From Nonomuraea thailandensis (GTDB lineage Bacteria; Actinomycetota; Actinomycetes; Streptosporangiales; Streptosporangiaceae): DNA of 64,000 nucleotides. The translations under genes and the position numbers were made by a program. The notes beneath the pieces were generated by a model. It did no database searches, was not told the origin of the DNA, and saw only the letters and a list, made by a program, of their open reading frames with translations. Positions 56,343 through 64,000 of the stretch are shown piece by piece. The stretch spans positions 4,361,501-4,425,500 of the forward strand of contig NZ_JAMZEB010000002.1 in NCBI RefSeq assembly GCF_024172165.1. The letters run 5' to 3'. The first letter of the stretch is position 1; each line of letters opens with the position of its first letter.

Positions 56343-59300
56343 GTGGAATTTCGTGTACTGGGGGCCCTCGAAGTATCCGCGAACGGTCGGCAACTCGGCC
56401 CTGGCGGAGCGCGACAACAAATCGTGCTCGCGGTCCTGCTGCTCAACGCCAATCGCTCGGTCACGCTTGATCGCCTGGTAGAGGCGATCTACGACGACGA
56501 GCCGCCCGCGACCGCGCGCGCCCAGGTGCAGATCTGCATTTCCGCGCTGCGCCGGCTGATCAACAAAGACGGTCACCCCGAGATGATCGTCACCACGCGG
56601 CAGGGATACACGTTACGCGCCCCGACGGAATCCATCGACGCGCACCGTTTCGACAATCTCGTCGGCAGGGCGCGCAAGGCACGTGACCAGAAGCACGCGG
56701 AAGAGGCGATCAGCCATTTCCGCAGCGCGCTCGCGCTGTGGCGCGGGCCCGCGCTGGACGGCATCGAGAGCAGATATGTGCAGGCGCTGGCGAGCTGGCT
56801 CACCGAGCAGCGGATCACCGCCAACGAGGAGTGCGTGCAGCTGGAGCTGGACCTGGGCCGCCACCAGGAGCTGGTCGGCGAGCTCAGCCGGCTCGTCAAG
56901 GAGAACCCGCTGCGCGAAGGGCTGATCGCCCAGCTCATGACCGCGCTGTACCGCTCGGGCAGGCAGGCCGAGTCGCTCCAGATCTTCCGCGACGCCAGGC
57001 GCAGCATGGTCGACGAGCTGGGCATCGAGCCGAACGAGCGGCTCCAGCAGCTGGAGGCCGCCATCCTCGGCGCCGACGACAGCCTCGCCGCGCCCAGCCC
57101 GCCGGCGGTGGCGGCACCCGAGCCGGTCGCGGCCACGCCCATCTCCACGGTGCCGCGCATGCTGCCCGCCGACATCGCCGACTTCGTCGGCAGGCACGAC
57201 CAGATCGAGCGGATCAGCAGGCGGCTGACCATGCCGCTCGACGGCGACGCGCGCTTCGCCGTGCCCATCGTCGCCATCGCGGGGCGTCCGGGCATCGGCA
57301 AGACGACCATCGCGATCCACGCGGCGCACACCATCGCCGAGCACTTCCCCGACGGCCAGCTGTTCGCCAACCTGCACGGCGCGCTGGCCAGGCCGGTCAG
57401 CCCCATGCAGGTGCTCGACCGCTTCCTGCGCGCGTTCGGCGTGCGCGGCTCCGAGCTGCCCGAGACGGTGGTGGAGCGGGCGGAGATGTTCCGCATGCTG
57501 CTGGCCGACCGCAAGGTGCTGATCGTGCTCGACGACGCCGAGTCGGAGAGCCAGGTGCTGCCGCTGATGCCGGGCAACCCGCCGTCGGCGGTGATCGTGA
57601 CCAGCCGTCACCGGCTCGGCGGGCTGGCCGGCACGACCCAGGTGAGCGTGGCCGAGTTCGACGTCTCGCACGCCGTCGAGCTGCTGTCGCACATCGCGGG
57701 CGAGGACCGGGTGCTGTCCGAGCCCGAGTCCGCCGCCGCGCTGGCCGAGCTCTGCTGCTGCCTGCCGCTGGCGCTGCGCATCGCGGGCGCGCGGCTGGCC
57801 GTCAGGATGCACTGGGGCGTGGACCATCTCGTGGACCGGCTGAGGGACGAGGCCCGCAGGCTCGACGAGCTCAGCCACGGCGACATGGGCATCAGGGCCA
57901 GCCTGTCGCTGACCTACGAGAACATCAGCGCGCCGGCCCGCTGCCTGTTCAGGCGGCTGGCCCTGCTCGACTCGCCCGTCTTCTCCGCCTGGGCGGGCGC
58001 CGCGGTGCTCGCCGAGCCGCTGACCACCGCGCAGGACCTGTTCGACGACCTGGCCGACGCCCACCTGGTGGAGGTCATCGGCACCGGCGGCGCCTCCAGG
58101 GTCCAGTACCGCTTCCACGACCTCATCCGGGTGTACGCCCGCGAGCGCCTGGCCGCCGAGGAGGACCCGGCCGAGCGCAGCGCGGCGCTGACACGCGTGG
58201 TGCACGCGCTGCACACCCTGCTGATGGCGGCCCACGACCGCGAGTACGGTTCCTCCGACCAGGCGCGCAAGAAGCGGGCCGAGATCGCTGCCTGGCTGCC
58301 CGACGCGCTGGTGGACAGGCTGGTCTCCAACCCGATCGCCTGGTTCGAGCGCGAGCGCCACCTGCTCGTCTCCGGCATCCGGCAGGCCGCCCAGGCCGGC
58401 CTGATCGAGCTGTGCTGGCGCATGGCCAGGAACGCGGAGCCCTTCTTCGAGCTGCGCGGCTACCTCGACGACTGGCGCGAGACGCACGAGATCGCCCTGG
58501 ACGCCGCCCGGCAGGGTCACGACGAGCGCGGCCAGGCGGAGATGCTGATCGTGCGCGCCTCGCTGGCCCAGACCGAGCAGCGTTTCGACGACGCCAGGCG
58601 CGACTTCGAGGCCGCCCTGGCCATCTTCGAGCGCATCGGCGACGTGCCCCTGGTCGCCAGGTCCACCCGCAACCTGGCCTTCCTCAAGCGGATCGACGGC
58701 CAGCTGCACGAGGCGATGCACCACCTGGAGCAGGCGCTGGCCATCTTCAACGACATCGGCGACCAGCTGGAGGCGGCGATCACGCTGCAGAACCTGGCGG
58801 CGATCAGGGCCGAGTGCGGCGACATCGACGAGGCCAAGGTCCTGCTGGCCGAGGCGCTCGTCCGCGGGCGCGACGGCGGCAGCAGGCGCATCGTCTCGCA
58901 GGTGCTGCACCGGATGGGGCGCATCCATCTGCAGGCCAACGAGTTCGGCCTGGCGGCGGGGGCCTTCGAGGAGTCGCTCACCATCGTGCAGGAGATCGGC
59001 GACACCACGGGCGAGGCCTACGCCCTGCACGGGCTCGGCGTCGCCAACGTGCGGCGCGGCCGCCTGGCCGACGCCGACGCCCTGCTGGACAAGGCGCTGA
59101 CGCTGGCCAGGCGGTCGCGTCACAAGCTCGCCGAGGCGCACGCCCTGGCGGGGCTCGGCGAGCTGGCCCTGGCCACCGACCGGCCCCGCGACGGTGTCGA
59201 ACACCTGCGCAAGGCCGCCCTGCTGTACCGCCAGACGCGGATCCCGCTGCTGGAGGCGCGCACGCTGATCAAGCTGAGCGACGCGCTCTGGTCGATCGGC

Positions 59301-59453
59301 GACACGACCGCCTCCGACCGGGCCGTGACCCGCGTGATGGAGCTGGTCGAGCACGTGGACGACAGGACGGGCAAGCTGGTGCTGGAGCACCTGTCGTCGG
59401 TCAACAACCGGGCGGGGCCGATGATGCTGCCGACCACCGGGCCCACGCTCTGA
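56343..59453 (+). CDS. SARP-family regulator with NB-ARC and TPR domains (AfsR-like)
   Basis: 1036 residues from GTG 56343 (GAGGAGA upstream). Residues 1-95 are an OmpR-type winged helix (EFRVLGALEV, AYDDEPPA), about 98-245 the bacterial activation domain BTAD (ALALWRGPALDGI, DLGRHQELVGELSRLVKENPLREGL), about 285-560 an NB-ARC ATPase (Walker A GRPGIGKTT near 315-323; LIVLDDAESESQVLPLMPG), then TPR repeats to the end (EAMHHLEQALAIFNDIGD). Typical cluster-situated activator that binds direct repeats in target promoters. Only 3 bases separate its stop from the convergent aminotransferase stop. Confidence 0.95.
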   Translation: MEFRVLGALEVSANGRQLGPGGARQQIVLAVLLLNANRSVTLDRLVEAIYDDEPPATARAQVQICISALRRLINKDGHPEMIVTTRQGYTLRAPTESIDAHRFDNLVGRARKARDQKHAEEAISHFRSALALWRGPALDGIESRYVQALASWLTEQRITANEECVQLELDLGRHQELVGELSRLVKENPLREGLIAQLMTALYRSGRQAESLQIFRDARRSMVDELGIEPNERLQQLEAAILGADDSLAAPSPPAVAAPEPVAATPISTVPRMLPADIADFVGRHDQIERISRRLTMPLDGDARFAVPIVAIAGRPGIGKTTIAIHAAHTIAEHFPDGQLFANLHGALARPVSPMQVLDRFLRAFGVRGSELPETVVERAEMFRMLLADRKVLIVLDDAESESQVLPLMPGNPPSAVIVTSRHRLGGLAGTTQVSVAEFDVSHAVELLSHIAGEDRVLSEPESAAALAELCCCLPLALRIAGARLAVRMHWGVDHLVDRLRDEARRLDELSHGDMGIRASLSLTYENISAPARCLFRRLALLDSPVFSAWAGAAVLAEPLTTAQDLFDDLADAHLVEVIGTGGASRVQYRFHDLIRVYARERLAAEEDPAERSAALTRVVHALHTLLMAAHDREYGSSDQARKKRAEIAAWLPDALVDRLVSNPIAWFERERHLLVSGIRQAAQAGLIELCWRMARNAEPFFELRGYLDDWRETHEIALDAARQGHDERGQAEMLIVRASLAQTEQRFDDARRDFEAALAIFERIGDVPLVARSTRNLAFLKRIDGQLHEAMHHLEQALAIFNDIGDQLEAAITLQNLAAIRAECGDIDEAKVLLAEALVRGRDGGSRRIVSQVLHRMGRIHLQANEFGLAAGAFEESLTIVQEIGDTTGEAYALHGLGVANVRRGRLADADALLDKALTLARRSRHKLAEAHALAGLGELALATDRPRDGVEHLRKAALLYRQTRIPLLEARTLIKLSDALWSIGDTTASDRAVTRVMELVEHVDDRTGKLVLEHLSSVNNRAGPMMLPTTGPTL

Positions 59454-59456
59454 CCG

Positions 59457-60611
59457 TCACGCGACGAGGCGGCGCCCCGCGCGGGAGACCGAGTCCCTGA
59501 TGACCCGGCAGATCGCCGCCACGTCGTCCGGCTCCACGGTGGGGCCGGTGGGCAGCGAGAGTACCCTGCTCGCCAGCGCCTCGGCCCGCGGCAGCGGCAG
59601 CGGGACGTGCCGCTCGGGCGCGGAGCGGTACGGCTCGACCTGGTGGCAGATCGGCGAGAAGTAGCGCCGGGCGTGGACGTCGTACCTGAGCAGGTCCTCC
59701 AGCACGGTCTCGCGGGAGATCCCGGCCCGCGCCTGCTCCACCTCGATCACGAGGTACTGGTGGTTGGCGCGCTCGCCGGGCAGCTGCCCGCGCACCGTCA
59801 CCCCCGGAACGCCGGCCAGGTGCTCCTCGTAGACGGCGTGGTTGCGGCGGTTGGCCGTGACGATCGTGTCGATGGCGTCGAGCGAGGTCAGGCCCATGGC
59901 CGCGCAGAACTCGTTCATCCTGGCGACCGTGCCGGGCCCGGCGATCCGGCCGGCCGGGTCGATGCCCTGGTTGCGCAGGGCCCTGACCCGGGCGGCGTAG
60001 GCGTCGTCGTCGGTGACGATCACGCCGCCCTCGACGCTGTTGACGAACTTGGTGGCGTGGAAGCTGAAGATCTCCGCCGTGCCGAACCCGCCGACCGGCT
60101 TGCCCCGGTAGGTGCAGCCGAGCGCGTGCGCGGCGTCGAACAGCAGGACCAGGCCGTGCTCGTCGGCGAGCCGCGTCAGCTCGTCCACCTCGCACGGCCG
60201 GCCGAAGACGTGCACCGCCAGGATGCCGCGGGTCCTCGGCCCGATCAGCCGGGCGACGTGCTCGGGGTCGGCGTTGGCGGTGGCCTCGTCCACGTCGCAG
60301 AAGACCGGGACGATGCCGATCCACTCCAGCGCGTGGGCCGTGGCGACCCAGGTGAAGGAGGGGACGATGACCTCGTCGCCGGGCCTGATGCCGGCGGCCC
60401 TGGCGGCGATCTGGATGCCCGTGGTGGCGTTGCAGGTGGCCACCGCGTGCCTGGTGCCGGCCACCCTGGCGATGCGTTCCTCGAACTCGCGCACCAGCGG
60501 GCCGTTGTTGGTCAGCCAGAGCCGGTCGAGCACGCCGTCGAGCCGCCGCATCAGCCGCTCGCGCTCGCCCACGTTGGGCCGCCCGACGACCAGCGTCTCC
60601 CAGGACGCCAT
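59457..60611 (-). CDS. DegT/DnrJ-type sugar aminotransferase
   Basis: 384 residues, PLP-dependent. GDEVIVPSFTWVATAHALEWIG, LLFDAAHALGCTYRGKPVG (active-site Asp) and FSFHATKFVNSVEGGVI (PLP-binding Lys) mark the family that aminates NDP-4-keto or 3-keto sugars; SgcA4 is the counterpart in C-1027. The start ATG (60611) overlaps the methyltransferase stop by one base (TGATG). Together with 4,6-dehydratase and methyltransferases it makes an aminodeoxysugar. Confidence 0.9.
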   Translation of the reverse strand: MASWETLVVGRPNVGERERLMRRLDGVLDRLWLTNNGPLVREFEERIARVAGTRHAVATCNATTGIQIAARAAGIRPGDEVIVPSFTWVATAHALEWIGIVPVFCDVDEATANADPEHVARLIGPRTRGILAVHVFGRPCEVDELTRLADEHGLVLLFDAAHALGCTYRGKPVGGFGTAEIFSFHATKFVNSVEGGVIVTDDDAYAARVRALRNQGIDPAGRIAGPGTVARMNEFCAAMGLTSLDAIDTIVTANRRNHAVYEEHLAGVPGVTVRGQLPGERANHQYLVIEVEQARAGISRETVLEDLLRYDVHARRYFSPICHQVEPYRSAPERHVPLPLPRAEALASRVLSLPTGPTVEPDDVAAICRVIRDSVSRAGRRLVA

Positions 60612-61351
60612 CACGCCACCCCGTCGAGCATGCCGACGAAGAGTCCCGGGCTGTTGGGGCGGCCGCCGGCGAGCCTGAAGCCGGGCAGGAACTCGGTGCG
60701 GCAGCCGGCCGCCTCGAAGGCCGCCATGTACTGCTCGCGGGTGAACAGGCTGGAGTGCAGCACCTCGCAGAAGTCCCTGAAACCGGAGGAGTCGGCGATC
60801 CTGAAGCGCACCTCCAGCCGGCTCTTGCCGCCCTCGCGGCGCGAGTGCGTCATCCGGGAGACGACGCGCTCCTCCTCGACCAGCAGGTGCCCGCCGACGT
60901 GGCCGTCGAGGAAGTTGTCGGGGAAGTACCACGGCTCGACGACCAGCACGCCGCCCGGCGCCAGGTGCGCGGCCATCGTGCCGATCGCCGCCCGCAGCTC
61001 CTCGGGCGAGCCCAGCTCGCCGACGGCGTTGCCCATGCAGGTGACGGCGTCGAAGACACGGCCGAGGTCGAAGTCGCGCATGTCGCCGGGGTGCACGGGG
61101 ACGCCGGGCAGCCGCCCCGCGGCCACCGACCGCATGTCCGGGGACAGCTCCAGGCCCTCGACGTGGTCGAAGAGCTTGACGAACGTCTCCATGTGCGCGC
61201 CCGTGCCGCAGGCCACGTCCAGCAGGGACGCCGCGCGGGGCGCGCGGGCGCGGACGATCTTCGCGAGATCCTGCGCCTCGCCCTCGAAGTCCTTGCCGCG
61301 GCTGCGGAAGATCAGGTCGTAGTACTCGGCGTGCTCGGATCCGTACTCCAT
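60611..61351 (-). CDS. Class I SAM-dependent methyltransferase, likely aminosugar N-methyltransferase
   Basis: 246 residues. SAM motif LLDVACGTGAHMETF (about 43-57), EGLELSPDM, and HPGDMRDFDLGRVFDAVTCMGNAVG match DesVI/TylM1-like dTDP-aminosugar N-methyltransferases, as do YGSEHAEYYDLIF at the N-terminus and PWYFPDNFLDGHV. Position directly before the aminotransferase supports N-methylation of the new amine. O-methylation cannot be excluded. Confidence 0.85.
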   Translation of the reverse strand: MEYGSEHAEYYDLIFRSRGKDFEGEAQDLAKIVRARAPRAASLLDVACGTGAHMETFVKLFDHVEGLELSPDMRSVAAGRLPGVPVHPGDMRDFDLGRVFDAVTCMGNAVGELGSPEELRAAIGTMAAHLAPGGVLVVEPWYFPDNFLDGHVGGHLLVEEERVVSRMTHSRREGGKSRLEVRFRIADSSGFRDFCEVLHSSLFTREQYMAAFEAAGCRTEFLPGFRLAGGRPNSPGLFVGMLDGVA

Positions 61352-61363
61352 GGCGAGCTCCCT

Positions 61364-62635
61364 TCAGGCCACTGCCGCTGCCGGCTGTGCCGCGACGACT
61401 CTCGGCTGCGGGATGGGGATGATGAACCGCCCGCCCCGCCGCAGGAAGTCCTCCTCCTTGGACAGGATCTCCGCGGCGTAGTTCCACGCCAGCAGGAGGT
61501 AGTAGTCGGGCTGCTCGGCACGCGCCTGCTCGGGCGAGAGCACCGGGATGCGGGTGCCCGGCAGCAGCCTGCCGTGTTTGAGGCTGGTGGTGTCGCTGCA
61601 GAAGAGCAGGTCCTCCGGCCCGAGGCCGCAGAACTGCAGCAGCGTGGTGCCCTTGGACGGCGCGCCGTACCCGGCGACGACCTTGCCCTCGGCGGCCAGG
61701 CCGCGCACCAGGTCGCGCACCTGCCCGATCACCTCATGGGCGCGGGCGGCGAAGTCCAGGTAGACCTCGTCGTCCTCCAGGCCGAGCTGCCGTTCCAGGG
61801 AGTGCAGCCGCGCGACGACCTGCTCCGGCGCGCGTTCCGCGTCGGCCCTGGCGGCGAAGACCACGACGGAGCCGCCGTGCACGGCGGCGCGCTCGACGTC
61901 GATCAGCCGCAGGCCGTGCGACTCGAACAGGCGGCCCAGCGTGTGGACCGAGTAGTACGACAGGTGCTCGTGGTAGATCGTGTCGAACTGGTTCTCCTGC
62001 AGCAGGTCCACCAGGTAGGGCACCTCGATCGCCAGCACGCCGTCGGGCGCCAGCACCGCCGTCACCCCGTCGAGCACGTTGTGCACGTCGTCGATGTGCG
62101 CGAAGCACTGGCGGCCCAGGACCAGCTTGGCCTGGCCTTGCTCGGCCGCCACGCGCCTGCCCTGCTCGCCGCCGAAGAACTCGGGCAGCGTCCTGACGCC
62201 GCGCGCGTTGGCGATCGCGGCCAGGTTCTCGGCCGGGTCCACGCCCACCACCCGCTGACCGCGCTCCTGGAACATCGCGAGCTGGAGGCCGACGTTGCTG
62301 CCGAGCTCGACCACCAGGTCGCCGGGGGCGAGCCCGGCGCGGCGCTCGCACCACCCGACGATGCGGCGCATGTGGTCGATCATCTGGTCGGATTCGGAGG
62401 TGACGTACACGTAGTGGCGGAACAGCACGCCGGGCTCGATCACATGCCTGATCGCCATGAGCCTGCAGCCGCGGCACACGATCACGTCCACCGGGTAGGC
62501 GGGCTCGTGCGCGGGCAGGTCGCCGGGGTCGAGGAAGCCGTTGGCGAGCGGCACCGGGCCGAAGGAGGTGACCTCCAGCCAGTCGTCCCCGCCGCAGACC
62601 CGGCAGGTGTCGAGCCGTCGGACGATGTCCTGCAT
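61364..62635 (-). CDS. NDP-hexose C-methyltransferase
   Basis: 423 residues, TylC3/SgcA3-like. Zinc-binding cysteines CRVCGG (11-16) and VCRGC (about 53-57), methyltransferase motif VVELGSNVGLQLAMF (about 107-121), IYHEHLSYYSVHTLGRLF (catalytic His region), and a C-terminal GYGAPSKGTTLLQFCG domain. It methylates a carbon (C-3 or C-5 type) of an NDP-keto sugar. Thirteen bases before the N-methyltransferase. In C-1027, kedarcidin-like and maduropeptin pathways this enzyme creates branched sugars. Confidence 0.92.
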   Translation of the reverse strand: MQDIVRRLDTCRVCGGDDWLEVTSFGPVPLANGFLDPGDLPAHEPAYPVDVIVCRGCRLMAIRHVIEPGVLFRHYVYVTSESDQMIDHMRRIVGWCERRAGLAPGDLVVELGSNVGLQLAMFQERGQRVVGVDPAENLAAIANARGVRTLPEFFGGEQGRRVAAEQGQAKLVLGRQCFAHIDDVHNVLDGVTAVLAPDGVLAIEVPYLVDLLQENQFDTIYHEHLSYYSVHTLGRLFESHGLRLIDVERAAVHGGSVVVFAARADAERAPEQVVARLHSLERQLGLEDDEVYLDFAARAHEVIGQVRDLVRGLAAEGKVVAGYGAPSKGTTLLQFCGLGPEDLLFCSDTTSLKHGRLLPGTRIPVLSPEQARAEQPDYYLLLAWNYAAEILSKEEDFLRRGGRFIIPIPQPRVVAAQPAAAVA

Positions 62636-62653
62636 GACTACTCCTAGTGATCT

Positions 62654-63637
62654 TCAGCGGATGGCGGCCGCGAGCTCGCGGTGCTTCAGCGGCTCCCACC
62701 AGGACCGGTTGTTGCTGTACCACTCGACGGTCGCGGCCAGCCCGTCGGCGAACGCGACCGCGGGCGCGTAGCCCAGCTCCCGCTGGATCTTGGCGATGTC
62801 CAGGGAGTAGCGCAGGTCGTGGCCTGGGCGGTCGGGCACGTGCTGGACCAGGTCCCAGTCCGCGCCGCACGCGTCGAGCAGCAGGGCGGTCAGCTCCAGG
62901 TTGGTCAGCTCGCAGCCGCCGCCGATGTGGTAGACCTCGCCGGCGCGGCCGCGTTCGAGCACCAGGCGGATGGCCCTGCAGTGGTCGGAGACGTGCAGCC
63001 AGTCGCGCCGGTTGTCGCCGTCGCCGTACAACGGCACCGGGCGGCCTTCGAGCAGGTTGGTGACGAACAGGGGGATCACTTTCTCCGGGAACTGGTACTG
63101 GCCGTAGTTGTTGGTGCACCGGGTGACGACCACGTCCAGGCCGAGCGTCCGGTGGAAGGCCAGGGCCAGCAGGTCGGAGCCCGCCTTGGACGCCGCGTAG
63201 GGCACGTTGGGCGCCAGCGGCGACTCCTCGGTCCACGAGCCGCGCTCGATGGAGCCGTACACCTCGTCGGTGGAGACGTGCACGAACCGGCCGACGCCGT
63301 GCCGCAGCGCCGCCTCCAGCAGCGTCTGTGTGCCGAGCACGTTGGTGCGCACGAAGTCGGTGGCGCTGATGATCGACCTGTCGACGTGCGTCTCGGCGGC
63401 GAAGTGCACGATCGCGTCCTGCCCCGCCGTCACCTCGTCGACCACGAGCGGGTCGGCGGTGTCGCCGTGGACGAAGCGCAGCCCGGGGTGGCCGGCGACG
63501 GGGTCGAGGTTGGCCAGGTTGCCGGAGTAGGTGAGCTTGTCCAGGACGGTGACCCGGGTGCCCGGCGCGTCGCGCAGCGTCGCTCTGACGAACTCCGAGC
63601 CGATGAAACCGGCACCGCCGGTGACCAGGATCCGCAC
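62654..63637 (-). CDS. dTDP-glucose 4,6-dehydratase
   Basis: 327 residues, RmlB/SgcA-like extended SDR. GGAGFIGSEFVR (7-18), VHVSTDEVYG (about 118-127, Asp-Glu of the active site), YAASKAGSDLL (about 151, catalytic Tyr-Lys), NNYGQYQFPEKVIP. Converts NDP-glucose to NDP-4-keto-6-deoxyglucose, the first committed step of deoxysugar formation. First gene after the glycosyltransferase; 18 bases before the C-methyltransferase. Confidence 0.95.
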   Translation of the reverse strand: MRILVTGGAGFIGSEFVRATLRDAPGTRVTVLDKLTYSGNLANLDPVAGHPGLRFVHGDTADPLVVDEVTAGQDAIVHFAAETHVDRSIISATDFVRTNVLGTQTLLEAALRHGVGRFVHVSTDEVYGSIERGSWTEESPLAPNVPYAASKAGSDLLALAFHRTLGLDVVVTRCTNNYGQYQFPEKVIPLFVTNLLEGRPVPLYGDGDNRRDWLHVSDHCRAIRLVLERGRAGEVYHIGGGCELTNLELTALLLDACGADWDLVQHVPDRPGHDLRYSLDIAKIQRELGYAPAVAFADGLAATVEWYSNNRSWWEPLKHRELAAAIR

Positions 63638-63670
63638 TGTCGGTCTCCTCTGGGGTGTGGGAAGTCGCGG

Positions 63671-64000
63671 TCACCTGGCGGCGGCGGTCAACCGCTCCAG
63701 GTCGGCGACGATGTCGGTGGGGCTGGGCGTGGCCAGCCAGTCCTCCTGGATGTCCTGCGCGCCCTTCTGGAAGGAGGGGTCGCCGAGCACGCGGCGCAGC
63801 TCCTCGCGGATCTGCGAGGCGGACTGCGTCTGGTGGTTCAGGCGGACGCCCGCGCCGCGCTCGGTCACGTACCGGGAGGTGCGGCCCGCGGTGAGCTGCT
63901 TCTGGCACTTCAGGTCCCAGTCGATGCCGTCCTCGACGGGTGTGCCGACGATGCGGCTCGGCTCGTCGGTGTCGCAGACGAGCTGCGGCACCCCGGCGGC
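63671..64000 (-). CDS. Glycosyltransferase, C-terminal fragment (5' end outside window)
   Basis: 109 residues visible, ending at the stop at 63671. It starts AAGVPQLVCDTDEPS..., the family-1 antibiotic glycosyltransferase donor-site pattern (AAGVPQLV), continues with GAGVRL and an LRRVLGDPSFQKGA helix, matching the end of such enzymes. Probably transfers the aminosugar made by the neighbouring operon. The catalytic N-terminal half is not in the window. Confidence 0.75.
   Translation of the reverse strand, partial: AAGVPQLVCDTDEPSRIVGTPVEDGIDWDLKCQKQLTAGRTSRYVTERGAGVRLNHQTQSASQIREELRRVLGDPSFQKGAQDIQEDWLATPSPTDIVADLERLTAAAR

Noticed and set aside
56613..59390. 925-codon minus-strand frame
   Set aside because: Antisense shadow of the SARP gene.

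Overview
The window comes from a high-GC actinomycete. Supporting signs are GC-rich codons, GTG starts, a SARP and a LAL-LuxR regulator, a SigE-like ECF sigma factor and an actinobacterial acyl-CoA carboxylase epsilon subunit. I cannot fix the genus. The centrepiece is an enediyne polyketide gene cluster, recognised from the warhead cassette on the minus strand at about 36.2-50.3 kb. Its genes are a polytopic membrane protein, two DUF1702 proteins (UnbL/E3 type), UnbV/E4, UnbU/E5, the iterative synthase PKSE, thioesterase E10, a flavin reductase and a cytochrome P450, most with start/stop overlaps.

Left arm (0-18 kb) looks mostly non-cluster. It holds a SpoIIE/PAS phosphatase (partial), a one-domain OAA-type lectin, two paralogous HTH-membrane-ectodomain proteins, a secreted unknown protein, a secreted T4-lysozyme-like protein, a membrane-anchored solute-binding-like protein, an SDR/NmrA pair with a divergent AraC regulator, a YbdK-type ligase, an FAD oxidoreductase with AhpD-like proteins, a SnoaL-like protein and an alpha/beta hydrolase. 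18-36 kb is a plausible accessory flank of the cluster: prephenate dehydrogenase, a flavin-monooxygenase/acyl-CoA-dehydrogenase-fold protein, a PhzD-like isochorismatase, two unusual membrane proteins, a complete Sfp-type phosphopantetheinyl transferase, acyl-CoA carboxylase beta subunit, a LuxR regulator, a degenerate YcaO-like protein, an aryl-CoA-ligase-like enzyme, an EF-hand protein, and a minus-strand operon running SigE-like sigma, DUF5987, GMC oxidoreductase, AhpD-like and TIGR03084-like proteins.

Right arm (50-64 kb): carboxylase epsilon subunit, LAL regulator, 2-isopropylmalate synthase, a transthyretin-like protein that has lost the 5-hydroxyisourate hydrolase catalytic residues, a divergent gene for a tiny secreted protein made of DSPWE repeats, a SARP/NB-ARC/TPR activator, then an amino-deoxysugar operon (glycosyltransferase fragment, 4,6-dehydratase, C-methyltransferase, aminotransferase, N-methyltransferase).

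Working model (inference): carboxylase beta/epsilon supply malonyl-CoA; PKSE with E10 makes the polyene; E3-E5, P450, flavin reductase and GMC enzyme mature the core; chorismate-related enzymes plus the CoA ligase may supply an aryl group; the sugar operon supplies a C-methyl, N-methyl aminosugar. The most unusual points are the apparently dead phosphopantetheinyl transferase domain of PKSE beside an intact stand-alone enzyme, the DSPWE-repeat secreted peptide facing the dead transthyretin-like gene across a palindrome-rich divergent promoter, and short in-frame tandem repeats (often 12 bp) in many unrelated genes. No tRNA, rRNA, CRISPR array, insertion sequence or enediyne apoprotein gene was recognised.
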